Part shown: piece after piece, positions 36,971 through 46,053 of the stretch
How the letters are laid out: each line of letters opens with the position of its first letter
Numbering within the stretch: position 1 is the stretch's first letter
Assembly (NCBI RefSeq): GCF_900112765.1
Contig: NZ_FOMZ01000002.1
Span: forward strand, 62,001 to 126,000
Length of the DNA: 64,000 bases
Reading direction: 5' to 3'
Source: Actinopolyspora alba
Lineage (GTDB): Bacteria; Actinomycetota; Actinomycetes; Mycobacteriales; Pseudonocardiaceae
Translations under genes and position numbers: made by a program
Notes under the pieces: generated by a model
What the model saw: the letters and a program-made list of their open reading frames with translations, nothing else
Told to the model about the DNA's origin: nothing
Databases searched by the model: none

Positions 36971-39900
36971 TCACTCCGATTCGGAGTCCGCCCCCGCCGC
37001 CGCGGGAGGTCCGGCCGCACGTCCCGCCGCACGCCGGGACGAACGTTGTACCGGACCGGCGGAAACCGCCGTGGAACTCGTGGAGTCGGCGGATTCGGAG
37101 ACGTTGCCCGCGGTCCGCTCCGCGGGATCCAGCACGACAGGCTGCGGAGCCGTACCGGTGATACCGGTCGGCCTGCTGGCCTTGCGCCTGCCCCGCTGAG
37201 CCGGTTCGGTCTCGTGCTGAGCGGCCTCGTCCGAAGTGGCAACCGCCGCGCCGTGCTTGCCGCCAGCGGCGGGCTCGGCGGCAGCGGCGGGCTCGACGGC
37301 AGCGGTCCGCTGAGCCACCGGGGCAGCCGAGGCCTCCGGATCCGCCGAGGACTCCTCCGAGTGCGCACTTCCGTTGGCAGCCGACTTGGCAGGCTGCTCG
37401 GCCACGACGTCCTTGGTGGGCTCGGTGGTCCGACGCACCGCCTGATCCGCGTTGCCCGAACCGTTCTGACGTCGCTGACGTCGACGGGAACGGGAGTCGG
37501 ATCCGTTTTCACCGTCGGCACGGGTGGTCTCGCTCTCGACCGCCGGGGTCTCCGCACGAGCGGATTCCGTCACCTCACCGGTGCTCTCGGCCTGCTGACC
37601 CGACTTGTTGCGCTGCTTACCGCGGCGGGAACCGCTCGCGGCCGTGACGTGCTGACTGTGATCGATCGGTTCCGTGGAAACAAGGACACCACGACCACGG
37701 CAGTGCTCACAGGTACTGCTGTAGGCCTCCAGCAGACCCGTACCGACCCGCTTGCGGGTCATCTGCACCAGACCGAGCGAGGTCACCTCGGCGACCTGAT
37801 GCCGGGTCCGGTCCCTGCCGAGGCACTCGGTCAACCTGCGCAGCACCAGATCGCGGTTGGCCTCCAGAACCATGTCGATGAAGTCGATGACGATGATGCC
37901 ACCGATGTCGCGCAACCTGAGCTGACGCACGATCTCCTCGGCGGCCTCCAGGTTGTTGCGGGTCACCGTCTCCTCGAGGTTTCCGCCGGAACCGGTGAAC
38001 TTGCCGGTGTTGACGTCGATGACGGTCATCGCCTCGGTGCGGTCGACCACCAGGTATCCCCCGGAAGGCAACCAGACCTTGCGGTCGAGGGCCTTGGAGA
38101 TCTGCTCGTCGATCCGGTACTCGGTGAAGACGTCCTTGGTTCCGACGTGCTTGCTCAGCCGGGTCAACAGATCCGGTGCCACGTGCTTGACGTAGGCCTC
38201 GATCGTTTCCCACGCCTGGCCGCCCTGCACCGCCAGCGAGGAGAAGTCCTCGGTGAACAGGTCCCGAACCACCTTGATCAGCAGGTCCGGTTCGGCGTAG
38301 AGCAGCTGCGGGGCCTGCGCCCCGGAGGACTCGGCCTTGTCCCGGATGTCCTCCCACTGCGCCTGCAACCGACGAACGTCCCGGTCCAGCGCCTGCTCGC
38401 TGGTTCCTTCCGAGGCGGTACGGATGATCACGCCCGAGTCCTCGGGGACGATCCGCTTGAGGATGTCCTTGAGCCGCTTGCGCTCGTTGTCCGGCAGTTT
38501 GCGGCTGATACCGGTGGCACCGCCGCCCGGCACGTACACCAGGAAACGTCCCGGAAGGCTGATCTGGGTGGTCAGCCTGGCGCCCTTGTGCCCCAGCGGA
38601 TCCTTGGTGACCTGCACCAGCACGCTGTCGCCCGTGGAGAGGGCCTGCTCGATCCGGCGGGACTTGCCGGCCAGCCCGGCGGACTCCCAGTCGACCTCAC
38701 CGGCGTAGAGCACCGCGTTGCGGCCCCTGCCGATGTCGACGAACGCGGCCTCCATGCTCGGCAGCACGTTCTGCACGCGCCCCAGGTAGACGTTACCGAC
38801 CAGTGAGCCACTGCCGGAGGAGGTCACGAAGTTCTCGACCAGGACGTCGTCCTCCAGGACGGCGACCTGGGTCTGCCCCTCGTTCTCACGCACGACCATC
38901 TTGCGGTCGACCGACTCCCTGCGTGCCAGGAACTCGGACTCGGACAGCACCGGAGCACGTTTGCGGCCCGCTTCCCTGCCGTCCCTGCGCCGCTGGCGCT
39001 TGGCCTCCAGCCGGGTGGAGCCCTTGACGGAGCGGACCTCGTCCTCCGCGTCCTGCCGGGAGTTGTCGGGCGCGGTCTCGCGCACGTGCACGACGGTGTT
39101 CGGCGGATCGTCGTCCCGGCTGGTCACGTTCTCGGACTCACCCGAGGACTTGCGGCGCCTGCGGCGCCTGCGCTTGCTGCCGGCGCCACCGCCGGAGTCG
39201 GTGTCCTCGTCCACCGCATCGGAGCGTTCGGCTTCCCGCGCACTCGTCTCGGCCGGTTCCTCCGAGCCGGAGCCACGGGATCCCCCGCCGCGCTGCCCGT
39301 TGGACTTGTTCTCACCCTCCGCGGACTTGTCCTTCTTGTCCTTCTTGTTCTTCTTTTCCTTCTTGGGTCCCCGGGAGGATTTCTCGACGTTGTCCGGCTC
39401 GACGGCGGTCTCGGCTTCCGCGCCGGACTCGGAACCCGAGCCCTCCGAGTCGGCGGAGCTCTCGGAGTCACCCTCACCGCCGCGCCCACGACCACGACCG
39501 CGCCTGCCCCGACGCCGCCGACGGCGCGTGGCGACGCTCTCGGACTGCTCCTCATCCGAAGGTGTCCCGTCGGACTCGGAGGGGGACTCCTCGGTCTCCG
39601 CCACGGCCTCGGTGGCGGTTTCCGCGGATTCCGACCGCGACGACGAGCTCGTCTCGGACGGAGCCAGGAACATCGCCTGCGGGGCCGCGAAGGCCGGCGC
39701 GAGCGCACTGTTGTCCGAAGTACCGTCGCCGGTGGCGGCATCCCCGTCGGAACCGCTGTCACTACCCGTCCGCACCTCGTCGGAGGCGGTGCCGCTCTTC
39801 ACTGCCGCATCCTCACCGCTGTCGGTTGCCGCCCCCTGGTCCCTCGTCGACGTGCCCGTGGCGGACCGCGCCTCGGAAGCACTCGACTGCCGGGAACCGG

Positions 39901-40261
39901 AACCACCCGCCGAGTGGCCGCCCCCGGTGTCCGACGTCGTGACCCGGTCGTCGGTGGCCTGCTGCTCGGACTTCCCCTCCGACTCGGAATGGATCCGGTC
40001 CGGACGCAACGAGCGCACCACGTTGAGTGCGACATCCCGGGTGATGTTGGACTGCGCACTGCGCACGGACTCACCGAGTTCACCGAGTGTGGCTATGACC
40101 TCACGGCTGGTGGCCCCCAGCATCTTGGCCAGTGCGTGTACCCGCAGCTTGGCGGGCATCTCGAAAGTCCGGTGAGCGGATTCGCCCTGCGCCCGCTCTT
40201 GCTGCTCCGATGTAGCCGAAGATCCGCTGGAGTTACCAGCGGACGTCTCCCTGTTCAACAT
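36971..40261 (-). CDS. rne: ribonuclease E/G
   Basis: A 1096-residue endoribonuclease at the centre of RNA decay and rRNA processing. The conserved core runs from about 440 to 880: an S1 RNA-binding segment (SGSGSLVGNVYLGRVQNVLP), catalytic aspartates in MTVIDVNTGKF (about 747) and IIVIDFIDM (about 795), and the zinc-link CEHCRGRG (about 853). Flanking arms are long, acidic or basic and repetitive, as in actinobacterial RNase E. Residues 35-85 (MPAKLRVHALAKMLGATSRE) resemble the N-terminal domain of initiation factor IF-2, an unusual addition. ATG 40261. rplU and rpmA lie downstream as in mycobacteria. Confidence 0.96.
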   Translation of the reverse strand: MLNRETSAGNSSGSSATSEQQERAQGESAHRTFEMPAKLRVHALAKMLGATSREVIATLGELGESVRSAQSNITRDVALNVVRSLRPDRIHSESEGKSEQQATDDRVTTSDTGGGHSAGGSGSRQSSASEARSATGTSTRDQGAATDSGEDAAVKSGTASDEVRTGSDSGSDGDAATGDGTSDNSALAPAFAAPQAMFLAPSETSSSSRSESAETATEAVAETEESPSESDGTPSDEEQSESVATRRRRRRGRRGRGRGRGGEGDSESSADSEGSGSESGAEAETAVEPDNVEKSSRGPKKEKKNKKDKKDKSAEGENKSNGQRGGGSRGSGSEEPAETSAREAERSDAVDEDTDSGGGAGSKRRRRRRRKSSGESENVTSRDDDPPNTVVHVRETAPDNSRQDAEDEVRSVKGSTRLEAKRQRRRDGREAGRKRAPVLSESEFLARRESVDRKMVVRENEGQTQVAVLEDDVLVENFVTSSGSGSLVGNVYLGRVQNVLPSMEAAFVDIGRGRNAVLYAGEVDWESAGLAGKSRRIEQALSTGDSVLVQVTKDPLGHKGARLTTQISLPGRFLVYVPGGGATGISRKLPDNERKRLKDILKRIVPEDSGVIIRTASEGTSEQALDRDVRRLQAQWEDIRDKAESSGAQAPQLLYAEPDLLIKVVRDLFTEDFSSLAVQGGQAWETIEAYVKHVAPDLLTRLSKHVGTKDVFTEYRIDEQISKALDRKVWLPSGGYLVVDRTEAMTVIDVNTGKFTGSGGNLEETVTRNNLEAAEEIVRQLRLRDIGGIIVIDFIDMVLEANRDLVLRRLTECLGRDRTRHQVAEVTSLGLVQMTRKRVGTGLLEAYSSTCEHCRGRGVLVSTEPIDHSQHVTAASGSRRGKQRNKSGQQAESTGEVTESARAETPAVESETTRADGENGSDSRSRRRQRRQNGSGNADQAVRRTTEPTKDVVAEQPAKSAANGSAHSEESSADPEASAAPVAQRTAAVEPAAAAEPAAGGKHGAAVATSDEAAQHETEPAQRGRRKASRPTGITGTAPQPVVLDPAERTAGNVSESADSTSSTAVSAGPVQRSSRRAAGRAAGPPAAAGADSESE

Positions 40262-41255
40262 TCAGCTCCTTCGCCCCCGGGCGCGTCCGACGCGGACGCG
40301 GCCGCACGAGGGTCTGCATACGTTCGCTGCCCTCCGCCACTGGTGGCGGTAATTCTGTTCGCTCCCCCTGCTTCCCTGGTCCGAACCCAGGAACCGCACG
40401 GTGGGTCGACGGCGTCCCCGCCGAATCCGTCACCCTAGGGTGAGATCCACCTGTCGAGATCCGGCCGCCGCCCTGTCCTCGGACAGCGGTTCGGCGATCG
40501 CGCCTCCTCCGTCGGGCCGACCCTGCGCCAACCGTGTGGCTCGCGCAACCCCCGGCACGGGCGAGTCGGCGACGACGCGAAGGGCGTCGAGTACGTCGTC
40601 GGGTCGCACGACCGGAGTAGCATGCCGTACGACCATTACGATTATCCCATATTGTCTCGCGCGATCCGGGCAATCGTCCGTCTGTGGGGCGTCAACCGAA
40701 AAACGGTCACGCACCGCGTTCAACCGGACACCTCGCCCGGAAAAACCGTGGATCGGCAGACCACCACCGTGCCACGGGTTTCACAACACGTCGCCACTCG
40801 TGACGACATACTTCTACCGCCGCTCGGCTACCCGCTGCGACGGCCGGGAAACCGGTACCCGTGAGCGGATCGGCGGGGGTACCGACCGACTCACGGAGCC
40901 GGGTAACGCGTGCTCGAAAGTACGCGCCGGATCACGATGCGAGACGAACCGCGACTGATCACGTCCGAAGCCCCGGTCAAGAGCTCTCCGCGAGGCCACG
41001 GCCTGGTAATGACTCAGCGTTTCCTCCGTAGTCCGATCGAAGGTCCGCCCCGCCGAAACCGCTCGGGAGGCACCCCGCACCCTACAGCCTAGGCCGGGGG
41101 GCACACGGCCGCTTCGAAGGCAGCGTTTCGGACGGTTTCGGAGGCGTTCGGACCGCGAGGACCAGGCGGCCCCAGCGGATCCGAAACCGACCACTCCGCC
41201 ACACCGAGGCGCCGTCCCGCACGGTGGGACGGACCAGGTCGCTCGGAACGTCCGG
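40262..41255. other. long rne upstream region
   Basis: Nearly 1 kb between the GNAT gene and rne. Many actinobacteria have a radical-SAM/DUF2344 gene here; none is present. It includes an AT-rich patch at 40630-40660, the possible small frame at 40430-40636, and presumably the rne promoter with a long 5' leader, which RNase E genes use for autoregulation. No other supported feature. Confidence 0.5.
40430..40636 (-). CDS. possible small protein upstream of rne
   Basis: ATG 40636 opens a 68-codon frame beginning MVVRHATPVVRPDDVLDAL. A -10-like GATAAT ends 4 nt before it, so a leaderless transcript is conceivable. Codon third positions are GC-rich but not decisive. I do not recognise it, and it may be non-coding. 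Confidence 0.25.
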   Translation of the reverse strand: MVVRHATPVVRPDDVLDALRVVADSPVPGVARATRLAQGRPDGGGAIAEPLSEDRAAAGSRQVDLTLG

Positions 41256-41792
41256 TCAGAGGTCGCGAGTCAACCAGACCTCGTCCCTCGGTTCACCTTC
41301 CCCCACGAGCAACGAGCCGGGCCAACGACCACGCTCGGTCCAGCCCCGCTCGGTGTAGAAGCTCTCGGAGTCGGGGGCCGAACGCATCCGCAGCTGCAAC
41401 CGGGTGATCCCCAGCGCACGGGCGTGCGACTCGGCGGCGTCCAGCAGCTGTGCACCGATGCCCCGCTCGACCACCTGCGGATCGACCAGCAACCACTCCA
41501 GCTCGGCCCGGTGCCGCTCCACCGGGAGTTCTCCCGGCCGCAGCACCACCGCACCGGCGAGGGTGTGCTGCTTGCCCGCCGTGAGCACGTGGCGTCGTTT
41601 CGGCCTGGTGGAAGCGTCGTCGACGATCGCCTGCGCGGTCGTGGTCAACGTCTCCAACTCGGCATCCGCGGTGAAACCGGTGGCACCGCCTGCCACGGTG
41701 ACCCGCCCCAGCAGGTCGGCCAGCGCCTGCGCCAGCTCGGGATGCGGCTGGTCCACCCGATGGGGGCCGCTGATGAACTCCGCTTCGGTCAT
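41256..41792 (-). CDS. GNAT-family N-acetyltransferase
   Basis: A 178-residue acetyl-CoA-dependent transferase. The C-terminal half carries the acetyl-CoA site: [20 protein letters not shown] (pyrophosphate-loop type V-x-x-x-x-x-G-x-G), then [18 protein letters not shown]. The acceptor is unknown. ATG 41792 overlaps the ndk stop by 4 bp (ATGA), so it is translated from the ndk message. Pairing with ndk is not one of the deeply conserved arrangements. Confidence 0.87.
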   Translation of the reverse strand: MTEAEFISGPHRVDQPHPELAQALADLLGRVTVAGGATGFTADAELETLTTTAQAIVDDASTRPKRRHVLTAGKQHTLAGAVVLRPGELPVERHRAELEWLLVDPQVVERGIGAQLLDAAESHARALGITRLQLRMRSAPDSESFYTERGWTERGRWPGSLLVGEGEPRDEVWLTRDL

Positions 41793-42205
41793 GCCGCCAG
41801 GTCCGGGAACCACAGCTTGAGCTCGCGCTCGGCCGACTCGGCGGAGTCGGAACCGTGCACCAGGTTGTACTGCACTTCCAGCCCGTAATCGCCACGCAGA
41901 CTGCCCGCCTCGGCCTTTTCCACCGGGTCGGTGCCGCCCGCGAGCTGCCGGAAAGCGGCAACGGCCTTGGGGCCCTCCACAACGGCGGCCACCACGGGCC
42001 CCGACATGATGAACTCCAGCAGCGAACCGAAGAAGGGCTTGCCGTCGTGCTCGGCGTAGTGCTGCTCGGCGAGTTGTCGGTCGACCTGGCGCATTTCGAG
42101 CGCGACCAGCTTGAGCCCCTTGCGCTCGATTCGGCTGATCACCTCACCGACCAGACCTCGCTCGACGCCATCGGGTTTGACGAGGACGAGAGTGCGCTCG
42201 CTCAA
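41789..42205 (-). CDS. ndk: nucleoside diphosphate kinase
   Basis: A 138-residue NDK that transfers phosphate between nucleoside di- and triphosphates through a phosphohistidine. The N-terminus [17 protein letters not shown] and the active-site NLVHGSDS (H117) are diagnostic, and all nucleotide-binding residues of the family look intact. Start is TTG 42205, with AAGGAG 9 nt upstream; a much longer open frame upstream is rejected. Syntenic with mycobacterial ndkA near rne and folC. Confidence 0.97.
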   Translation of the reverse strand: MSERTLVLVKPDGVERGLVGEVISRIERKGLKLVALEMRQVDRQLAEQHYAEHDGKPFFGSLLEFIMSGPVVAAVVEGPKAVAAFRQLAGGTDPVEKAEAGSLRGDYGLEVQYNLVHGSDSAESAERELKLWFPDLAA

Positions 42206-42248
42206 CGGGTGTTCTCCTTGGTTTGCCGGGGCCGTCGCGGGCCCGGTC

Positions 42249-42274
42249 GACAACGGTCGATGCTTATCGTTGTC
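42249..42274. promoter_or_regulatory. inverted repeat in ndk / alcohol dehydrogenase divergent region
   Basis: GACAACG-N12-CGTTGTC, perfect 7-bp arms. It lies 44 bp before ndk and 142 bp before the dehydrogenase start. Candidate operator for one or both; no regulator is adjacent. Confidence 0.5.
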
Positions 42275-42415
42275 AAGGGTATTCGCAACCGGTGCGCTAC
42301 CGACGGGGTGGGTAGCTCCCCCGCTGTCAAGTCTGGTCCGCGATTCGTTCGCGCGATAGCTTCTGGTCGAGCATACCGACTGGCTGGTCTGTCGCCGAGT
42401 GATTAGGAGCCCCGC

Positions 42416-43513
42416 ATGCGCGCCGCCGTACACACCGCAGTGAACGAGCCGCTGCGGATCGAGGAGATCGAAGCAGAGCGTCCCGCCGAGGGTGAGGTGG
42501 CCATCGACGTGACTTCCTGCGGTGCGTGCCACTCGGACCTGCACGTGCTGAAGGGCGAGTTGCCGTTTCCGACCCCAGCGGTGCTGGGTCACGAGGTCGC
42601 CGGGGTGGTCAGCGAGCTGGGAAGCTCGGTCAGCGGCCTGGAGGTCGGTGACCGCGTGGTCACCAGCTTCATCATGCCGTGCGGCAGGTGCGCGCAGTGC
42701 GCGGCGGGCAACGAGGAGATCTGCCTGGAGTTCTTCGCCTACAACCGCGCCAAGGGGCAGCTCTACGACGGGCGGACGAGGCTCTCGCGCGACGGCGAGC
42801 CGGTCTGGATGTACTCGATGGGTGGGCTGGCCCAACGCGCGGTAACCCCCGCCACCTCGGTGTACCGGGTGCCGGACGGGGTTGAGCTGACGGACGTGGC
42901 GGCTGTCGGATGTTCGACCATGACCGCCTACGGGGCGCTGCGACACGCCGCCGACGTGCGGGTGGGCGACACGGTGGCCGTGGTCGCGGCCGGAGGCGTG
43001 GGCTCGGCGCTGATCCAGCTGGCGCGGGTCTTCGGGGCCGCCGAGATCATCGCGGTGGACGTCGCGACGGAGAAGCTGGCGGCGGCTCGGGAGCTCGGCG
43101 CCACCAGCACGGTCAACTCGACCGAGACGGACCCGGCGACGGCGGTCCGCGAACTCACCGGTGGACGCGGTGTGGACGTCGCCTTCGAGGCGCTGGGCTC
43201 GTCCCGGACCTTCGAGGTGGCGCGGGACTCGGTGGTCGAGGGCGGTCAGGTCGTCGTGGTGGGCATCGCGCCGCCCGGCGACATGGGTGAGCTGAACCTG
43301 GGCACCATCGCTCGACGCAAGCTGCAGGTCAAGGGCTCCTACGGCGCCAAACCCCGCAGGGACATGCCGGTGCTGCTGGATCTGGTGGCCCGTGGACTGC
43401 TGCGGCCGCAGGACGCGATCAGCGAGCACTACCCGCTGGAGCGGGCGGCCGAGGCGTTCGCCGCGCTGGATCGGGGGGAGATTCGCGGACGGGCCGTGAT
43501 CGACGTGGCGTAG
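42416..43513 (+). CDS. zinc-dependent alcohol dehydrogenase (MDR superfamily)
   Basis: A 365-residue medium-chain dehydrogenase. Catalytic zinc ligands are C35 and H59-E60 ([18 protein letters not shown]), and structural zinc cysteines lie in [16 protein letters not shown]. The Rossmann motif is [15 protein letters not shown]. It oxidises alcohols or reduces aldehydes with NAD(P); the long form with [12 protein letters not shown] resembles actinobacterial class III-like enzymes, but the substrate is open. ATG 42416 follows AGGAG. It stands alone, divergent from ndk. Confidence 0.92.
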   Translation: MRAAVHTAVNEPLRIEEIEAERPAEGEVAIDVTSCGACHSDLHVLKGELPFPTPAVLGHEVAGVVSELGSSVSGLEVGDRVVTSFIMPCGRCAQCAAGNEEICLEFFAYNRAKGQLYDGRTRLSRDGEPVWMYSMGGLAQRAVTPATSVYRVPDGVELTDVAAVGCSTMTAYGALRHAADVRVGDTVAVVAAGGVGSALIQLARVFGAAEIIAVDVATEKLAAARELGATSTVNSTETDPATAVRELTGGRGVDVAFEALGSSRTFEVARDSVVEGGQVVVVGIAPPGDMGELNLGTIARRKLQVKGSYGAKPRRDMPVLLDLVARGLLRPQDAISEHYPLERAAEAFAALDRGEIRGRAVIDVA

Positions 43514-43555
43514 TGGTTACTTCGGCGTCCCGGGAGCTTGGCGGGGTGCGTGAAG

Positions 43556-43680
43556 TGGCGGAACCTCTCGCTCCGGCGAGGCCCGACATCGAGTAGCGAC
43601 CTACGCCACGTCGGGCCTTCCTCGCGAGAGCCGTACGCGAGAACCAGCGGGGGTGCCGACTGCGTGAGTGGTCGGAGTTC
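43556..43680 (+). repeat. structured intergenic repeat, family B copy 3
   Basis: Conserved box GTGGCGGAACCTCTCGC at 43556-43572. Basal stem AGGCCCGAC (43579-43587) / GTCGGGCCT (43610-43618); apical GTAG (43593-43596) / CTAC (43601-43604) around CGAC. It begins 43 nt after the dehydrogenase stop and abuts a decayed toxin gene. With it, the 303-bp gap 43514-43816 is explained. Confidence 0.78.
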
Positions 43681-43689
43681 GGCGTGCGT

Positions 43690-43820
43690 AGTGGGAGTTC
43701 GACTTCGGGAACGCCGGAGAAAACCAGCGGGAGGATTCCGCCACCGAGCTCCTGTCCCACCGATGAGGAGAATTCCGTTTCCCATGCGGAGACGAAGACC
43801 TTCACATCGCGGGCGATCAC
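43690..43820 (-). pseudogene. remnant of a VapC/PIN-type toxin gene
   Basis: GTG 43820 overlaps the antitoxin stop by 4 bp (GTGA), the usual layout of vapBC operons. The first residues VIARDVKVFVSAWETEF resemble the opening strand of PIN-domain toxins (M-x-x-x-D-x-N-V-x-V), with Lys where Asn is usual. After about 45 codons the frame becomes unrecognisable as it enters the repeat element. No PIN catalytic acids beyond the first are visible. Interpretation is tentative. Confidence 0.35.
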
Positions 43821-44059
43821 TCGTCGTCCATCACATCCCGCAACGAAGCATTGTCCGAAATATCCACACCTGGCTCGCAGCCGCCCAGGTCAACGGTCGC
43901 GAGCGTGAACGGCTCGGGTTGCCTCCGCATGCTGCTCAACCGCCCCCGCGGACTTTCCCCCACGAAGTCGCTCACCGTCCGATGGGCCTGCGAAGCCTGC
44001 TGCTTGACTTCTTCCAGTAATCCCTGATCGAGAGTGATGGTCGTTCTCGTGGTGGCCAT
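43817..44059 (-). CDS. VapB-like ribbon-helix-helix antitoxin
   Basis: An 80-residue protein. The N-terminal TTRTTITLDQGLLEEVKQQA has the strand-helix pattern of VapB/CopG-type DNA-binding antitoxins. The C-terminal part is the flexible toxin-binding tail. ATG 44059 is chosen over upstream TTG/ATG codons because the motif begins there. A perfect 11-bp inverted repeat covers its start codon. Its toxin partner appears decayed, leaving an orphan antitoxin. Confidence 0.7.
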   Translation of the reverse strand: MATTRTTITLDQGLLEEVKQQASQAHRTVSDFVGESPRGRLSSMRRQPEPFTLATVDLGGCEPGVDISDNASLRDVMDDE

Positions 44060-44079
44060 GTATCCGAGCATGGCCACCA
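44050..44079. promoter_or_regulatory. 11-bp inverted repeat spanning the antitoxin start codon
   Basis: TGGTGGCCATG-TATCCGAG-CATGGCCACCA, perfect arms with an 8-nt loop. The antitoxin ATG lies in one arm. It can act as the antitoxin's own operator in DNA or as a hairpin hiding the start in RNA. Confidence 0.65.
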
Positions 44080-44164
44080 TGCACACTGATGCGCATCGCT
44101 CGAACGAGCGAGATCCGAGGAAGGCCGTCGGACGAATCCCTGGGCGGCACGACCGCGAGCGGCC

Positions 44165-44629
44165 TCACCGCGGCGGCGGGTAGCCGGGCGGGTGGCCGAG
44201 CTGGTCGGCCAGCCGCCCCTCCCGCATCCGCTTGGCCACGTCGTGCCGCACGTACAGGATGTAGCCCCAGATGAGCGCGAAGATCACTCCCATGATCCCC
44301 ACCGCCGGGTGCACGAAGTAGCAGCCGATCAGGCACAGCTGCAGCGCCAGCGCCACGCCGAGCCCCCAGCGGCGGCCCTGCACCCCGCTCGCCGCCAGCA
44401 GCAGCACGGTCAGCACCGCGACCACGAGGAACCCGGCGCTGCTCACTCCCGACCCGAGCTGCCAGACCACCGGCAGCGCCAGGCCGAAGACGATGAACTC
44501 CAGCACCAGCGTGCCCGCCATGATGCCGCGCAGCCCCTTCCAGGGATCGCGCACCTCGGGCGGCGCCTCGGGAAGTCCCGAGGAACGCCGCCCGGAGTCC
44601 TCGCCGGGGGAATCACGCTGGTCGCTCAC
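44165..44629 (-). CDS. DUF4233 membrane protein
   Basis: A 154-residue protein with four predicted helices between residues 34 and 128 (GIMAGTLVLEFIVFGLALPV; FLVVAVLTVLLLAASG; LGVALALQLCLIGCYF; MGVIFALIWGYILYV). DUF4233 genes follow folC throughout actinobacteria (Rv2446c in M. tuberculosis). GTG 44629 overlaps the folC stop by 4 bp. Function unknown. Confidence 0.9.
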   Translation of the reverse strand: MSDQRDSPGEDSGRRSSGLPEAPPEVRDPWKGLRGIMAGTLVLEFIVFGLALPVVWQLGSGVSSAGFLVVAVLTVLLLAASGVQGRRWGLGVALALQLCLIGCYFVHPAVGIMGVIFALIWGYILYVRHDVAKRMREGRLADQLGHPPGYPPPR

Positions 44630-46053
44630 GTGGGCTCCTTGCCGAACAGGGCGCGGGCCTCGCCCGCGGTGACCACCGAACCGGTGATCACGATTCCCGC
44701 CCCCGAGATGGACTCGCTCGGATCGGTGGTGTGCTCGGCGAGACTGATCGCCGAGGCGACCGCGTCGTCCAGCCTCGGCTCGGTGTGCACCCGATCCCTG
44801 CCGAAGAGTTCCTCGGCCAGCACCGCCAGGTCGTCCGGGTCCATGGACCGAGGCGCGGAGTTGCGGGTGACGACGAGTTCCTCGACCACCGGTTCCAGTT
44901 CCGCCAGGATACCCCTGGCGTCCTTGTCGGCCATGACACCGACCACGCCGATCAGCCGCCGGAACGAGAACTCGGAGCTGACCGCGTCGGCCAGCGCACG
45001 TGCGCCGTGGGGGTTGTGCGCGGCGTCGACCAGCACGCTGGGGGCGGAGCGGACCCGCTCCAACCTGCCGGGGGTGATCACCTCGGCGAAGGCGTCCCTG
45101 ACCTGCTCGATGTCGAGCTGGCGCTCCGAACCGGCACCGAAGAACGCCTCCACGGAAGCCAGCGCCAGCGCGGCGTTGTGCGCCTGGTGCTCACCGTGCA
45201 CGGGCAGGAAAACGTCCTCGTAGACGCCGCCCAGCCCCTGCAGCCGCAGCATCTGGCCGCCGACGGCCACGGAGCGCTCCAGCACGCCGAACTCGTGGCC
45301 CGCGCGGGCCACGGTGGCGTCGACCTCGGCCACCCGTCGCAGGATCGGCTCCTGCGCCTCGGGGGTCTGCGAGGCCAGCACCACCACCGAACCCTCCTTG
45401 ATGATGCCCGCCTTCTCCTCGGCGATGCCCGCCACGTCGTTGCCGAGGTACTCGGCGTGATCCAGCGAGATCGGGCAGAGCACCGCGACCTGGGCGTCGG
45501 CGACGTTGGTGGCGTCCCAACCGCCTCCCAGGCCGACCTCCAGCACGGCCGCCTCCACCGGGGCCTCGGCGAACGCTGCGAAGGCCATGCCGGTCAGCAC
45601 CTCGAACTTGCTCATCGGGACCTCGCTGTTGGAGTCCACGATGGACACGTACGGCGCGATGTCGCGGTAGGCCTCGACGTAGCCGGCCGGGCTGATCGGA
45701 GCGCCGTCGATGCTGATGCGCTCGGTGACCAGCTGCAGGTGCGGGCTGCTGTAGCGACCGACCCGCAGGCCGATGCGGCTCAGCAGCGCGTCGACCATGC
45801 GGGCGGTGGAGGATTTGCCGTTGGTCCCCCCTACGTGCACGACCGGGTAGCCACGCTGCGGCTCGGCGAGCAGATCGGTCAGCGCCCTGATCCGGTCCAG
45901 CGTGGGCTCGATCTTGGTTTCGGGCCAGCGCTCGTTGAGCTCGGACTCGACGACCCGCAGTTCCTGCAGGTTGCCGGGCTCGGAGTCGGCCACCAATTCA
46001 CTCTCCTCCCAGGTGCGGCCGTCTCGCTCGACGGCCGCACCGGACACGGTCAC
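44626..46053 (-). CDS. folC: bifunctional folylpolyglutamate / dihydrofolate synthase
   Basis: A 475-residue Mur-ligase-superfamily enzyme adding glutamate to folates and, in bacteria, making dihydrofolate from dihydropteroate. The P-loop [10 protein letters not shown] is near 73-82, followed by the [12 protein letters not shown] motif and the C-terminal [16 protein letters not shown] 46053 overlaps the valS stop by 4 bp (GTGA), giving a translationally coupled valS-folC-DUF4233 operon identical in order to mycobacteria. Confidence 0.96.
   Translation of the reverse strand: MTVSGAAVERDGRTWEESELVADSEPGNLQELRVVESELNERWPETKIEPTLDRIRALTDLLAEPQRGYPVVHVGGTNGKSSTARMVDALLSRIGLRVGRYSSPHLQLVTERISIDGAPISPAGYVEAYRDIAPYVSIVDSNSEVPMSKFEVLTGMAFAAFAEAPVEAAVLEVGLGGGWDATNVADAQVAVLCPISLDHAEYLGNDVAGIAEEKAGIIKEGSVVVLASQTPEAQEPILRRVAEVDATVARAGHEFGVLERSVAVGGQMLRLQGLGGVYEDVFLPVHGEHQAHNAALALASVEAFFGAGSERQLDIEQVRDAFAEVITPGRLERVRSAPSVLVDAAHNPHGARALADAVSSEFSFRRLIGVVGVMADKDARGILAELEPVVEELVVTRNSAPRSMDPDDLAVLAEELFGRDRVHTEPRLDDAVASAISLAEHTTDPSESISGAGIVITGSVVTAGEARALFGKEPT

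Noticed and set aside
39086-40438. 450-codon and related plus-strand frames over rne
   Set aside because: Mirror of the repetitive RNase E N-terminal arm; no independent signal.
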